Assembly: GCF_039365365.1 (NCBI RefSeq)
Contig: NZ_CP134985.1
Span: forward strand, 62,001 to 126,000
From: Buchnera aphidicola (Astegopteryx bambusae)
GTDB taxonomy: Bacteria > Pseudomonadota > Gammaproteobacteria > Enterobacterales > Enterobacteriaceae
Length of the DNA stretch: 64,000 nt
Direction: 5' to 3'
In this document: in pieces, positions 7,557 to 18,211 of the stretch
How positions within the stretch are numbered: the stretch's first letter is position 1
Layout: each line of letters begins with the position of its first letter
Made by a program: the position numbers and the translations under genes
Notes under the pieces: model-generated
What the model saw: the letters and a program-made list of their open reading frames with translations, nothing else
What the model was told of the DNA's origin: nothing
Database searches by the model: none

Positions 7557-9557
7557 ATGTATAAAGAAAAATTGTCTAATGCAATTAGAGCGTTAAGTAT
7601 AGATGCTATACAAAAGTCTAATTCTGGACATCCAGGAATGCCATTAGGTATGGCTGATATAGCTGAAGTTTTATGGAGAAAATTTTTAAAGCATAATCCA
7701 AAAAATCCTAATTGGAATGATAGAGATAGATTTATATTATCAAATGGTCATGGATCTATGTTATTATATAGTTTATTACATCTTACAGGTTATGATTTAC
7801 CTATAAAAGAAATAAAAAAATTTAGACAACTTAGTTCTAAAACCCCAGGTCATCCAGAAAAACATATAACTTCTGGAGTAGAAATAACAACAGGTCCATT
7901 GGGTCAAGGATTGTCAAATGCTGTTGGTATGGCTATATCAGAAAGTATTTTAAGAAATACTTTTAATAAAAAAGATTGTGAAATTGTAAATCATTATACG
8001 TGGGTTTTTGTAGGAGATGGTTGTTTAATGGAAGGTATCTCTCATGAATCTTGTTCTTTAGCTGGACATTTAAAGTTAAATAAATTAGTAGTTTTCTATG
8101 ATAGAAATAATATTTCTATTGATGGAAATGTTAGTGGGTGGTTTACTGAAGATACAAAGAAAAGGTTTCAAGCATATAATTGGCTTGTAATAGACAATGT
8201 AGATGGTCATTGTAGAAATAATATAATTCAATCTATTGAAAAAGCAAAACAAAGTGTAGATCAGCCAGTTTTAATAATATGTGATACTAAAATTGGATTC
8301 GGGTCTCCTAACAAAGAAAATTCTCATGAATCTCATGGAGCTCCTTTAGGTATAGAAGAAGTAAAATTAACTAAAAAAAATTTAGGTTGGAAATATAAAC
8401 CATTTTTTATTCCGAAAAAAATATATAAAAAATGGAATTTTATAAAAAATGGAAATATTTTAGAAAATTCTTGGAAAATAAAATTGTTAGAATATAAAAA
8501 GAAATATCCTATATTATATAAAGAATATATCAGGAGAATGAAACATATTCTTCCAGAAAATTTTGAAAAAAAAATTTATAATTATTTTAAAAAAGTATCT
8601 AACAATGTTTCTAATATATCTACTAGACAATCTTCTAAAAATACCATTGAAATTTTAGGAAAATTTTTACCAGAATTGTTAGGAGGTTCTGCAGATTTAT
8701 CAGCAAGTAATTTAACAAAATGGTCTACAGCAAAATCAATTAGTAAATGTAAATATGGAAATTATATAGATTATGGTGTTAGAGAATTTGGAATGACTGC
8801 TATTGCAAATGGTATTTCTAATCATGGAGGTTTTATACCATATACTTCTACATTTCTAATGTTTATGGAATATGCTAAAAATGCTGTTAGAATGGCATCT
8901 TTAATGAGAATACAACATATTTTTGTATATACTCATGATTCAGTATGGTTAGGTGAAGATGGACCAACACATCAACCTATAGAACAATTATCTAGTTTAA
9001 GAATTGTTCCAAATTTAAATGTTTGGAGACCTTGTGATGAATTAGAAACTATTGCTGCATGGAAACATTCTATAGATAGAAAAAATGGTCCTTCTGCATT
9101 AATTTTATCAAGACAAAATTTAAATTATGTTAAATCAAAAAATAAAAATAAAATAGATAATATATTTAAAGGTGGATATGTAATAAAAGATTTTTCGAAA
9201 AATCCTAATTTTTTGATAATTTCGTGTGGGTCTGAATTAAATATATCTTATAAAGTATGTAAAATTTTAAATAAAGACAAAAAATATAGAATCAGATTGG
9301 TTTCTATGCCATCTACTAATGTATTCGATTCTCAAGATATAACATATAAAAATTTTGTATTACCAAAGAATATAAAAAGTAGAGTTTCTATAGAAGCAGG
9401 AATATCTGATTTTTGGTACAAATACATAGGTAACAATAATTTATCTATTGGTATTAATAAATATTCTCATTCTGCTCCAGAAAATATTTTGTTACATAAT
9501 TTGGGTTTTACAGTAAATAAAATAGTTAAAAAAATAAAAAACTTTTTTATAAAATAG
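7557..9557 (+). CDS. tkt: Transketolase
   Basis: Thiamine-diphosphate transketolase of the non-oxidative pentose-phosphate pathway. Family motifs: SGHPGMPLGMADIAEVLW near the N terminus, SNGHGSMLLYSLLHLTGYDL, GDGCLMEGISHE (ThDP-binding) and REFGMTAIANG in the pyrimidine domain. An in-frame ATG at 7521 would add 12 residues with no homology; the ATG at 7557 follows a GGAG and gives 666 residues, near the E. coli 663. tal-tkt probably form one transcription unit. Confidence 0.96.
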   Translation: MYKEKLSNAIRALSIDAIQKSNSGHPGMPLGMADIAEVLWRKFLKHNPKNPNWNDRDRFILSNGHGSMLLYSLLHLTGYDLPIKEIKKFRQLSSKTPGHPEKHITSGVEITTGPLGQGLSNAVGMAISESILRNTFNKKDCEIVNHYTWVFVGDGCLMEGISHESCSLAGHLKLNKLVVFYDRNNISIDGNVSGWFTEDTKKRFQAYNWLVIDNVDGHCRNNIIQSIEKAKQSVDQPVLIICDTKIGFGSPNKENSHESHGAPLGIEEVKLTKKNLGWKYKPFFIPKKIYKKWNFIKNGNILENSWKIKLLEYKKKYPILYKEYIRRMKHILPENFEKKIYNYFKKVSNNVSNISTRQSSKNTIEILGKFLPELLGGSADLSASNLTKWSTAKSISKCKYGNYIDYGVREFGMTAIANGISNHGGFIPYTSTFLMFMEYAKNAVRMASLMRIQHIFVYTHDSVWLGEDGPTHQPIEQLSSLRIVPNLNVWRPCDELETIAAWKHSIDRKNGPSALILSRQNLNYVKSKNKNKIDNIFKGGYVIKDFSKNPNFLIISCGSELNISYKVCKILNKDKKYRIRLVSMPSTNVFDSQDITYKNFVLPKNIKSRVSIEAGISDFWYKYIGNNNLSIGINKYSHSAPENILLHNLGFTVNKIVKKIKNFFIK

Positions 9558-9592
9558 ATTTTTTATATTTTTTTCATAATTAGGAATTTATT

Positions 9593-10732
9593 ATGAATAG
9601 TTCTATTTTAAAATTATTAAAAAAATTAATATCAAAAGCTTCTATTAGTCCTAATGATATGGGATGTCAAAAAATTATATCTAAGGAATTATACAAACTT
9701 GGTTTTGCAATAGAAAATTTTAAAATTGAAGACACTAATAATATGTTTGCTAAAATAGGAAATAAACATGGTAAAACATTAAACTTTTTAGGTCATACTG
9801 ATGTTGTTCCTCCGGGTAATTTATTAAATTGGAAATATAATCCATTTGTTCCTACTATACATGATAATAATTTATTTGGAAGAGGAGCTGCAGATATGAA
9901 AGGATCTATATCTTCTTTTATAATATCCGTTAAAAATTTTTTAAATAAGTTTGTTCATAAAATGAAAGGAAGAATAACTATTCTTTTGACGTCTGATGAA
10001 GAAGGCAGCGCTAAAAATGGTATTAAAAAAGTTGTAAAATATCTTATTAAAAAAAAAGAAAAAATAGATTATTGTATAGTTGGAGAACCAACTAGTGAAA
10101 TTTTTTTAGGAGATACGATAAAAAATGGAAGAAGAGGATCTTTACACTTAAAATTATATTTTTTAGGAAAAGGAGGTCACATTGCATATCCTAATAGTTC
10201 TGAAAACTTAATTCATAAAGCATGTTTTTTTATACATGATTTAACAAAATTTGATTGGGGGGATAATTATGTGGATAAAGATGAAAAAACTAGTGTTCAG
10301 GTGTCAAAAATATTTTCAGAAGATGTGCCAGAAAATGTAATTTCAGAAAATTTATTTTTAAGAATTAATTTCAGATTTAGTCATAAAGTTAGTGTTAAAC
10401 AAATAAAATTTTGTGTTAGAAATTTACTAAATTATCATAATATAAAATTTTTTATGAAATGGAAACTATCAGGTAAACCATTTATTACAAAAAGAGGAAA
10501 ATTGTTAGACATAGTTAATAAAACTATTTTCTTATTAAATAAAAAAAAACCTAAAGTTTCTATTTCTGGAGGAACTTCTGATGGCAGATTTATTTCTACT
10601 ATGAAATCTGAGATAGTAGAATTAGGATTGTTAAATAATACAATTCATAAACCTAATGAATTTGTAAATATTAACGATTTAAATAAATTAAGTGCTATTT
10701 ATCAAAAAATCATTGAAGGATTATTATTATAA
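9593..10732 (+). CDS. dapE: Succinyl-diaminopimelate desuccinylase
   Basis: Zinc metallopeptidase-family (M20) enzyme removing succinate from N-succinyl-LL-diaminopimelate in lysine and peptidoglycan precursor synthesis. Metal and catalytic residues are visible: His68 and Asp70 in GHTDVVPPG, Asp101 in AADMKGS, Glu136-Glu137 in SDEEGS, and the NTIHKPNE segment near the end. Length 379 (375 in E. coli). A hairpin after the stop separates it from the convergent dapA. Confidence 0.96.
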   Translation: MNSSILKLLKKLISKASISPNDMGCQKIISKELYKLGFAIENFKIEDTNNMFAKIGNKHGKTLNFLGHTDVVPPGNLLNWKYNPFVPTIHDNNLFGRGAADMKGSISSFIISVKNFLNKFVHKMKGRITILLTSDEEGSAKNGIKKVVKYLIKKKEKIDYCIVGEPTSEIFLGDTIKNGRRGSLHLKLYFLGKGGHIAYPNSSENLIHKACFFIHDLTKFDWGDNYVDKDEKTSVQVSKIFSEDVPENVISENLFLRINFRFSHKVSVKQIKFCVRNLLNYHNIKFFMKWKLSGKPFITKRGKLLDIVNKTIFLLNKKKPKVSISGGTSDGRFISTMKSEIVELGLLNNTIHKPNEFVNINDLNKLSAIYQKIIEGLLL

Positions 10733-10778
10733 TTTTTTTATTTTTTTTGTTTTTTTAAATTTATGAATCACTTTTTAT

Positions 10779-10818
10779 AATACACGGAGTATCAATAGAC
10801 ACTCTGTGTATTTAATTT
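10779..10818. terminator. Terminator between dapE and dapA
   Basis: Stem of about 12 bp (AATACACGGAGT paired with ACTCTGTGTATT, one G-U pair) with a ten-base loop, followed by a T-rich run. It lies between two convergent genes and could serve both. Confidence 0.7.
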
Positions 10819-10846
10819 TTTTGTTTAAAAATAATTTTTTAATATT

Positions 10847-11725
10847 TTATTTTTTATAATATTTTTTTAATACTTTTTTTAATATTTTTTTATTTTTTTT
10901 TGATAATGTTGTTAAAGGCAATCTTACTATATTATTATCTATTAAACCAATTTTTTTTGCCGCCCATTTTATTGGTATTGGATTTGTTTCTATAAATAAT
11001 AATTTATTTAGTTCATGTATTTTATCATTAATTTTTCTTGCTTTTTTAAAGTTTTTGTTAATTGCAAATTTGCACATTTTGAATATTTTGTTTGGCATTA
11101 TATTTGCTGTAACAGATATTAAAGCATTTCCACCTAGTTGAATAAAATCTAATGCAGTAGTATCATCACCGCTAATTAATAGAAAATTTTTTTTTACAAA
11201 AGATTTTATGTTATTTACTCTAGACAAATTTCCACTAGCTTCTTTTATACCTATTATATTGTCTATTTTAGATAGTTTTATTGTAGTTTCAGGCAATAAA
11301 TCTGAACCTGTTCTTTGAGGTATGTTGTATAATATTTGTGGAAGTTTGGTGTTTTTAGATATTTTTTCAAAATGTTTAAACATTCCTTCTTGTGTTGGTT
11401 TATTATAATATGGAACAACATTTAAGCATGCTGAAATTCCTGATGTTTCTAATTTTTTTGTTAATTCTATAGATTCATTAGTAGAATTAGATCCTGTTCC
11501 AGCTATTATTGGTATTTTTTTTTTTGCATATTTCACTGTTTTTATTATTACATTATAATGTTCTTTTTGTGTTAGAGTGGCGGATTCTCCAGTTGTTCCT
11601 ACGGACACTATAGCATCAGTATTATTTTTTATATGATATCTAACTAATTTTTTTAAACTTTTATAACAAATATCTCCATTTACTTTCATAGGAGTGATTA
11701 AAGCCACAATACTTCCTTTAAACAT
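10847..11725 (-). CDS. dapA: 4-hydroxy-tetrahydrodipicolinate synthase
   Basis: First committed enzyme of the lysine branch, condensing pyruvate with aspartate-semialdehyde. Active-site residues fall at the same numbers as in E. coli: Thr44 and Thr45 in GTTGESATL, Tyr107, Tyr133, Arg138 and the Schiff-base Lys161 in IGIKEASG. Length 292, identical to E. coli. The start has a GAGAGAA ribosome-binding region. The gene points away from dapE and is followed on the same strand, upstream, by aroC with a 176-base AT-rich gap. Confidence 0.97.
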   Translation of the reverse strand: MFKGSIVALITPMKVNGDICYKSLKKLVRYHIKNNTDAIVSVGTTGESATLTQKEHYNVIIKTVKYAKKKIPIIAGTGSNSTNESIELTKKLETSGISACLNVVPYYNKPTQEGMFKHFEKISKNTKLPQILYNIPQRTGSDLLPETTIKLSKIDNIIGIKEASGNLSRVNNIKSFVKKNFLLISGDDTTALDFIQLGGNALISVTANIMPNKIFKMCKFAINKNFKKARKINDKIHELNKLLFIETNPIPIKWAAKKIGLIDNNIVRLPLTTLSKKNKKILKKVLKKYYKK

Positions 11726-11901
11726 ATAAATTCTCTCTTAAAATAAAACATATTTTTTATAAAAATATAAAATTTTATATTATATAAAAAATATTAATTT
11801 TTTAATATTTTTAATATTAAAAATTGTTTAGATAAAATTTTTATTATATGTTATTAAAAGATTATTTTTATTATATTTATAAAAATATTTTTATAAAAAT
11901 T

Positions 11902-12963
11902 TTATTTTTTACATTGTGCGTTGTTTCTTAAAACATGATCCATTAAAACGATTGCTATCATAGCTTCTGCTATAGGAACAGCTCTTATTCCAACACATGG
12001 ATCATGTCTTCCTCTTACTATTATTTTTTTATTTTCATTTTCTTTATTTATAGTTTTTCCTGGTATTTTTATACTGGAAGTTGGTTTTAATGATATAGTT
12101 ATAATTATTTTTTCTCCATTACTTATCCCTCCTAAAATTCCTCCTGCATGGTTTGACATAAAACCATTTTTGTCCATTTCATCTCTGTGTTCTGTTCCTT
12201 TTTGATTAGATACATTTACTCCATCTCCTATTTCAACGGATTTTACTGCATTTATACCCATAAGAGCATATGCGATTTCTGCATCTAATTTGTCAAAGAC
12301 AGGTTCTCCTAATCCAGCTGGAACATTTTTAGCAATTATTTTAATTTTAGCGCCTATTGAATTTCCTTCTTTTTTTATTTTTTTGATAAAATTTTCTATT
12401 TTTTTTATTTTATTTTCATCTCCACAAAAAAAAGGATTTTTTTTTACTATTTCCCAATTTTTCATTTTGCAAATTATTGGCCCGATTTGTTTTAAATATC
12501 CTCTAATTTTTATATTATATTTTTTAAATAAATATGTTTTTGCGAATGCTCCCGCTGCTACTCTCATACACGTTTCTCTTGCAGAAGATCTACCTCCGCC
12601 TCTATGATCTCTTATTCCATATTTTTTTTGATATGTATAATCCGCATGTCCTGGTCTATATAAATTTTTTATAGATTCATAATCTTTTTCTCTACTGTCT
12701 TGGTTTTTTATTATCAATCCTATACTTGTCCCAGTAGTTTTACCATGTAAAATTCCTGAAAGTATTTTTATTTTATCTTTTTCTTTTCTTTGAGTAGTAT
12801 ATTTGGAATTTCCAGGTTTTCTTTTGTTTAGTTCTTTTTGTATATATTTTTTTGAAATTTTTATTCCAGGTGGCATTCCATCTATTATGCATCCTAAAGA
12901 ATGTCCATGTGATTCTCCATAAGTTGTTACACAAAAAATTTTTCCTATTGTATTTCCAGACAT
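11902..12963 (-). CDS. aroC: Chorismate synthase
   Basis: Last enzyme of the shikimate pathway, converting EPSP to chorismate with reduced FMN. Signatures: TYGESHG at residues 14-20, [32 protein letters not shown], and near the C terminus [19 protein letters not shown]. Length 353 (361 in E. coli). It works with aroH in the same window, which begins the pathway. It is divergent from smrB with a 168-base shared upstream region. Confidence 0.97.
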   Translation of the reverse strand: MSGNTIGKIFCVTTYGESHGHSLGCIIDGMPPGIKISKKYIQKELNKRKPGNSKYTTQRKEKDKIKILSGILHGKTTGTSIGLIIKNQDSREKDYESIKNLYRPGHADYTYQKKYGIRDHRGGGRSSARETCMRVAAGAFAKTYLFKKYNIKIRGYLKQIGPIICKMKNWEIVKKNPFFCGDENKIKKIENFIKKIKKEGNSIGAKIKIIAKNVPAGLGEPVFDKLDAEIAYALMGINAVKSVEIGDGVNVSNQKGTEHRDEMDKNGFMSNHAGGILGGISNGEKIIITISLKPTSSIKIPGKTINKENENKKIIVRGRHDPCVGIRAVPIAEAMIAIVLMDHVLRNNAQCKK

Positions 12964-13131
12964 TATAATATCTCAATTTTAATAGTTTAGTTTTATATTT
13001 TTAATATTATATACACAATTTGTATGTTAGTAATTTTTTATTTTTATAAAAATGTATGTTTTTTATAAAATAAATTTTATAATAATTTTATTATAAAATT
13101 TATTTTATTAGAAATTTTTAATAGGAATGTT

Positions 13132-13668
13132 ATGAAACAAAAAAGTTTTATTTCTTATAATGATTTATATCTTTTTAAAAAATCTTTTAAAAATATAGAT
13201 ATTATGGTTCAAGATAATGTTTTTTATTATAAAAAAAATGTTTGTAGTATTAAAAAAAAATATAAAAAAAAATATTTTGAAATAGATTTTCATAGATATT
13301 TTTTTTCTGAAAAAAAAATTAGTAGAAATTTATCTTATGAGCCTATTAGGTATTTTAGATCTAATTGTTTTATTAATAAATTAAAAAAACTGAGATATGG
13401 AAAATTTTTTCCAGAAATTTTTTTAGATGTTCATGGTATGAACTCTATAGAAACAAAAAAAGAAATAGCAAATTTATTTTCTATATGTTATAAAAAAAAT
13501 TTTTCTTATATAAGAATAATACATGGTCATGGAAAAGAAATTTTAAAAAGAAAAATACCTTTATGGTTATCTAATCATCCTGATATTGTTGCTTTTCATG
13601 AATCTCCTAGATTTTTAGGTAAAAGTAATTCAATTTTTGTAATAATAGACATTTCAAAAAAAATATAG
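13132..13668 (+). CDS. smrB: Smr-domain ribosome-rescue endonuclease SmrB
   Basis: 178 residues, with a degenerate N-terminal half and a clear C-terminal Smr domain: LDVHGM at about residue 101, IIHGHGKEILK at about 129, then PLWLSNHPDIVAFHE. The length and the divergent position next to aroC match E. coli YfcN/SmrB. That protein is known to cleave mRNA at collided ribosomes. The DxH and HGHG nuclease motifs are kept, so catalytic function is plausible. It is retained here although much other quality-control machinery is generally lost in such genomes. Confidence 0.88.
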   Translation: MKQKSFISYNDLYLFKKSFKNIDIMVQDNVFYYKKNVCSIKKKYKKKYFEIDFHRYFFSEKKISRNLSYEPIRYFRSNCFINKLKKLRYGKFFPEIFLDVHGMNSIETKKEIANLFSICYKKNFSYIRIIHGHGKEILKRKIPLWLSNHPDIVAFHESPRFLGKSNSIFVIIDISKKI

Positions 13669-13817
13669 TTTAATTTTAAATTAATTATTTTAATTGTATT
13701 AAAATTTTTTTATATATAGATTTTTATATAATAAATATTTTTAAAATATTTTTTCATAACTTAACATATTCAAAATATGAATGTTTTAATATTAAATTTA
13801 AAATAGAGAATTTAAAA

Positions 13818-14720
13818 ATGTATGATAAAAAATTAAAAATAGCAATACAAAAATCTGGTAGATTGAGTAAAGATTCAAGAAAATTATTACATAATTGTGA
13901 TATAAAAGTAAATTTTCAAAAAAATAAATTAATTTCTTTTTCTGAAAATATGCCTATTGATGTTATGTGTGTTAGAGATGATGATATACCAGGATTGGTT
14001 ATAGATGGTATAGTAGATTTAGGAATTGTAGGAAGAAATGTTTTAGAAGAAGAGGTTTTAAAAAGAAAATTTAAATTAGAAAAAATTTCTTTTAAAATAT
14101 TAAAACATTTAGATTTTGGAATATGTAGACTTTCTATAGGTTTGCCAACTGAAAAAAAATATTATGGAATAAATTGTTTAAATGGATTAAGAATAGCTAC
14201 ATCTTATCCATATATATTAAAAAAATATTTTAACAAAAAAAATATATCTTTTAAATTGTGTAAGTTAAACGGTTCTGTTGAAGTAGCAATTAGAGCTGGA
14301 TTAGCAGATGCTATTTTTGATTTGGTTTCTACAGGAGAGGCATTGGTATCTAATGGTTTGAAGGAAGTTAAGATTATACATAATTCTAGCGCTTGTATCA
14401 TATCAAATGATAGTAATTTAAATTTATTTAAGAAAAATATTATAAATACATTTATATCTAGAATTAATGGTGTAATCAAAGCCAGAGAATCTAAATATAT
14501 TGTTATGCATATCTCTTCTTCTAAAGTTAATAGTATAATTAATTTGTTTTCAGGATGTACAAAACCAACTATATACAAGTTAAAATTTTTAGAAAAAGAT
14601 GAAATGGTAGCTGTTCATATTGTTAGCAGGGAATCAATATTTTGGGATACTATGGAAAAATTAAAAGAGTTAGGAGCAAAATCTATTTTAATATTACCTA
14701 TTGAAAAAATGTTGGAGTAA
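13818..14720 (+). CDS. hisG: ATP phosphoribosyltransferase
   Basis: First enzyme of histidine synthesis, joining ATP and PRPP; it is hexameric and feedback inhibited by histidine in enterics. Family motifs: [10 protein letters not shown] at the N terminus, [22 protein letters not shown] and DLVSTGEAL. Length 300 (299 in E. coli). The C-terminal regulatory domain is present ([23 protein letters not shown]). It opens the hisGDCBHAFI operon. The 149 bases upstream contain no histidine-rich leader peptide and no convincing attenuator. Confidence 0.97.
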   Translation: MYDKKLKIAIQKSGRLSKDSRKLLHNCDIKVNFQKNKLISFSENMPIDVMCVRDDDIPGLVIDGIVDLGIVGRNVLEEEVLKRKFKLEKISFKILKHLDFGICRLSIGLPTEKKYYGINCLNGLRIATSYPYILKKYFNKKNISFKLCKLNGSVEVAIRAGLADAIFDLVSTGEALVSNGLKEVKIIHNSSACIISNDSNLNLFKKNIINTFISRINGVIKARESKYIVMHISSSKVNSIINLFSGCTKPTIYKLKFLEKDEMVAVHIVSRESIFWDTMEKLKELGAKSILILPIEKMLE

Positions 14721-14728
14721 TTTTAAAA

Positions 14729-16054
14729 ATGAATTTTAATAAAATTATATATACTTGGAAAAATTTAACTAATTTAAAAAAAAAGAAGTTATTAATTAGA
14801 CCAATATTTTTTACTAAAAAAAAATTTATAAAAAAAGTAAAAAATATTTTATTAGATATAAAAAAATTCGGGGATAACGCAATATATAAATATAATAATT
14901 TGTTTGATAATATAAAAGAAAAACAAATAAAAATAAATTGTTTTGATATTAATATAAAGGATATTTCAGTAGATGAAAAATTTAAAAATGCTATATTGCA
15001 TGCTAAAAAAAATATAGAAAAGTTTCATTTTTTTCAAAAAAAAAATAATGATTTTGAAGCAGTAATAGATGATGGTGTATATTGTAGATATATAGAAAGA
15101 CCAATTTGTAATGTTGGTATTTATATTCCTAAAGGAATAAATTCTAATTTAGTATCTACAATGTTAATGTTATGTATTCCCGCAAATATTGTTGGTTGTG
15201 ATAACATAATTGTTTGTTCTTCTCCTAAAATTAGTAATGAGTTGTTATATACTGCAAAAATTTGTAATATAAAAAGTATTTTTCAAGTAGGTGGTGCTCA
15301 GGCTATAGGAGCTATGGCTTTCGGGACAAATACTATACCGAAAGTTGATAAAATTTTTGGTCCTGGAAATTATTATGTTACTGAAGCAAAAAATCAAATT
15401 AGTAAAATGAATATTGGGACTAGTATTGATATGCAAGCTGGACCTTCTGAACTATTAATTATTGCAGATGAACATGTCAATATTGAATTTGTATCATCTG
15501 ATATAATTGCTCAATTAGAACATGGTGAAGATTCTCATGTAATTTTTTTAACCAATTCTAAAAATATAATTAAAAAAGTTTGTAAAGAAATTAAAGTTCA
15601 ATTAAATGATTTGCCTAGAAAAAATATTGTTAAAAAAGCTTTATTACACACCAAATTTATTTTAGAAGATAGTTTAATAAACTGTGTAAAAATATCTAAT
15701 ATTTATTCTCCAGAACATCTGTCTATTTGCACGAAAAATTATAAAGATTTATTAAAATATGTGAAAAATGCTGGATCAATTTTTTTAGGTGAATGGTCCC
15801 CTGAAGTTGCAGGTGATTATGCTTCAGGAACAAATCATGTTTTGCCTACATATGGATTTTCTTCTTCTGTTTCTGGAATTGGATTGAAAGATTTTGTAAA
15901 AAATATTACAATCCAAGAACTAACATACAAAGGATTATTAAAATTGTCTAATACAATTGATACATTATCTAATTCAGAAGGATTAGAAGGTCATAGAAGA
16001 TCTGTTAGTATTAGAAAAAAATATTTAAAGGAAAAAGATAATTTTGAAATTTAA
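14729..16054 (+). CDS. hisD: Histidinol dehydrogenase
   Basis: Zinc enzyme that oxidises histidinol twice to histidine. Visible motifs: PICNVGIYIPKG, GGAQAIGAMAFGT, the zinc-binding Gln/His in AQLEHGEDS, SPEHLSI, VAGDYASGTNHVLPT and GLEGHRRSV. Length 441 (434 in E. coli). It starts eight bases after hisG, and its end overlaps hisC by 11 bases. Confidence 0.97.
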   Translation: MNFNKIIYTWKNLTNLKKKKLLIRPIFFTKKKFIKKVKNILLDIKKFGDNAIYKYNNLFDNIKEKQIKINCFDINIKDISVDEKFKNAILHAKKNIEKFHFFQKKNNDFEAVIDDGVYCRYIERPICNVGIYIPKGINSNLVSTMLMLCIPANIVGCDNIIVCSSPKISNELLYTAKICNIKSIFQVGGAQAIGAMAFGTNTIPKVDKIFGPGNYYVTEAKNQISKMNIGTSIDMQAGPSELLIIADEHVNIEFVSSDIIAQLEHGEDSHVIFLTNSKNIIKKVCKEIKVQLNDLPRKNIVKKALLHTKFILEDSLINCVKISNIYSPEHLSICTKNYKDLLKYVKNAGSIFLGEWSPEVAGDYASGTNHVLPTYGFSSSVSGIGLKDFVKNITIQELTYKGLLKLSNTIDTLSNSEGLEGHRRSVSIRKKYLKEKDNFEI

Positions 16055-17120
16055 AAAATTAGTTAAATTTGATATTAAAAATTTTAGTGCATATAAATCT
16101 GCAAGAAGCATGTGTGTACAAGGTAACATTTGGTTAAATGCAAATGAATCACCAATAAATAATAAATTTTCTATAATAAATAGAAATTTAAATAGATATC
16201 CAGAATCTCAACCAAAAAATATAATTTTAAAATATGCAGAATATTCAAAAATTAATTTTGAAAATATTTTTGTTAGTAGAGGTATAGATGAATCAATTGA
16301 ATTATTTATTAAAATTTTTTGCAAACCTAATGTAGATAAAATAATGTATTTTCCTCCTACTTATGACATGTACAGAGTAAATGCAGAAATTTTTGAAATA
16401 AAAACTATTAAAGTTTTTACAAAAAACTATAATAATTTTGATTATGATGCAATAAAGAAAAATATAAAATGTTTAAAATTAATATATATATGCAGACCAA
16501 ATAATCCAACTGGAGATATTATGCCAAAAAAAATTTTAATAAATATATTAAATATTTCTTTTGGAAAGGTTTTAGTAATAGTAGATGAAGCATATATAGA
16601 ATTTTGTTATTCTGAAAGCATAGTAAATTTAATTGAACAATATCCTAATTTGATAGTTTTAAGAACTATGTCAAAAGCATTCGGTTTGGCTGGAATAAGA
16701 TGTGGATTCTCTATAGCACACATAGAAATAATAAAAATTTTAAAAAAATTTATATCTCCTTATCCAATATCTACGTTAACATCTAATTTCATTGAAAATT
16801 TTTTAAATTCTAATTTTATAAATTTTATGAAAAAAACAGTTTCAGAAGTTTTAAAAAATAAAATTTGGTTATATAAAAAACTTCAAAAAATAAAATTTAT
16901 AAAAAAAGTTTTTGAAAGTTTTGCTAATTATATATTAATAGAATGTTTTTCATCAAAATTTGTTATAAAAAAAATGTTGTCTAAAGGAATAGTTTTAAGA
17001 AATCAAAATAATAATTTGGGATTAAAAAATTGTGTTAGAATTTCTATAGGTACAAAAATAGAATGTAAAAAGTTAGTTTATGAGTTAAAAAGACTTTCTT
17101 ATAAATTTAAATATAAATAA
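16044..17120 (+). CDS. hisC: Histidinol-phosphate aminotransferase
   Basis: PLP aminotransferase making histidinol phosphate. The PLP lysine is Lys211 in MSKAFGLAG. Also visible are WLNANESP, RYPESQP, RPNNPTGD and VDEAYIEFC. The start codon is TTG at 16044, inside the end of hisD, preceded by AAAGGA. The next ATG would remove the conserved YKSAR region, so the TTG is preferred. Length 358 (356 in E. coli). Confidence 0.95.
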   Translation: MKFKKLVKFDIKNFSAYKSARSMCVQGNIWLNANESPINNKFSIINRNLNRYPESQPKNIILKYAEYSKINFENIFVSRGIDESIELFIKIFCKPNVDKIMYFPPTYDMYRVNAEIFEIKTIKVFTKNYNNFDYDAIKKNIKCLKLIYICRPNNPTGDIMPKKILINILNISFGKVLVIVDEAYIEFCYSESIVNLIEQYPNLIVLRTMSKAFGLAGIRCGFSIAHIEIIKILKKFISPYPISTLTSNFIENFLNSNFINFMKKTVSEVLKNKIWLYKKLQKIKFIKKVFESFANYILIECFSSKFVIKKMLSKGIVLRNQNNNLGLKNCVRISIGTKIECKKLVYELKRLSYKFKYK

Positions 17121-17140
17121 TAGAGAACGTTTTTTATTTT

Positions 17141-18211
17141 ATGAAAAAAAAATTTTTGTTTATAGATAGAGATGGAACTATAATTGATGAACCTACTGAA
17201 GATTTTAAAGTAGATTCTATAAAAAAATTAAAGTTTAAAAAAAATGTTTTTATATCTTTGTTAAATTTGAAAAAAAATGATTATAATTTTGTTATGGTTA
17301 CTAATCAAGATGGATTAGGAACAAAAAATTTTACAAAAAAGAATTTTTATTTTGTTCAAAATTTTATTATTAATATTTTTTTTTCTCAAGGTATTGAATT
17401 TTATAAAATTTTTATTTGCCCGCATTATGATACAGATAATTGTGTTTGCAGAAAACCTAAAATTGGAATTTTAAAAAAATTTTTTAAAAATAATCATATG
17501 GATGTAAATAATAGTTTTGTTATAGGAGATAGAAAAACAGATATAGAATTTGCAAAAAATATTGGTATAAAAGGAATTTTATATACAGAGGAATTTGGTT
17601 GGAAAAATATTCAGAATAAAATAATTAATTATAATGATGATATAACTGTACATAGAAAAACAAAAGAGACTGATATAAAGATATTTGTTAATTTGAATAA
17701 ATTTAATATTAGTAAAATTGATACTAAAATAAATTTTTTTAATCATATGTTAAATCAATTAGCTTTTCATGCTAGAATTTATTTGTGTGTAAAAGCTATA
17801 GGAGATATACATATAGATGATCATCATACTGTAGAAGATGTTGCAATTACTTTAGGAAAAGTTTTTTTTAATGCTATAAAGAAAATGAATGGTATAAATA
17901 GATTTGGATTTGGTATAATACCAATGGATGAGAGTGTTTCTGAATGTGTTTTAGATATTTCAGGAAGACCATATATTTGTTTTAAATCTAATTTAAAAAA
18001 TACAATATTAGGAGATTTTAATTCGAATATGGTAAAACATTTTTTTTATTCTTTAAGTTATACTATGAAAAGTACAATACATATAAAAGCTTTTGGAGAA
18101 AATGATCATCATATATGTGAAAGCATATTTAAATCTTTTGGTGTAGCACTAAAAAATGCAATATCTATAAATTCTAATTATGTGCAAAGTTCTAAAGGAA
18201 TGTTATTATGA
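17141..18211 (+). CDS. hisB: Bifunctional histidinol-phosphatase / imidazoleglycerol-phosphate dehydratase
   Basis: Two fused domains as in enterics. The N-terminal HAD phosphatase has Asp9 and Asp11 in FIDRDGT and a zinc loop of the form C-P-H-x5-C-x-C. The C-terminal dehydratase starts near residue 167 and has DDHHTVEDV and GENDHHICESIFKSFG as manganese-binding repeats. Length 356 (355 in E. coli). The stop overlaps the start of hisH by four bases. Confidence 0.97.
   Translation: MKKKFLFIDRDGTIIDEPTEDFKVDSIKKLKFKKNVFISLLNLKKNDYNFVMVTNQDGLGTKNFTKKNFYFVQNFIINIFFSQGIEFYKIFICPHYDTDNCVCRKPKIGILKKFFKNNHMDVNNSFVIGDRKTDIEFAKNIGIKGILYTEEFGWKNIQNKIINYNDDITVHRKTKETDIKIFVNLNKFNISKIDTKINFFNHMLNQLAFHARIYLCVKAIGDIHIDDHHTVEDVAITLGKVFFNAIKKMNGINRFGFGIIPMDESVSECVLDISGRPYICFKSNLKNTILGDFNSNMVKHFFYSLSYTMKSTIHIKAFGENDHHICESIFKSFGVALKNAISINSNYVQSSKGMLL

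Noticed and set aside
12290-12607. Plus-strand frame opposite aroC
   Set aside because: It is antisense to a fully conserved gene and shows no recognisable family.
13760-13800. Short inverted repeat CATATT/AATATG upstream of hisG as an attenuator
   Set aside because: It is six bp, pure A/T apart from one pair, with no T run after it; such repeats are expected by chance here.
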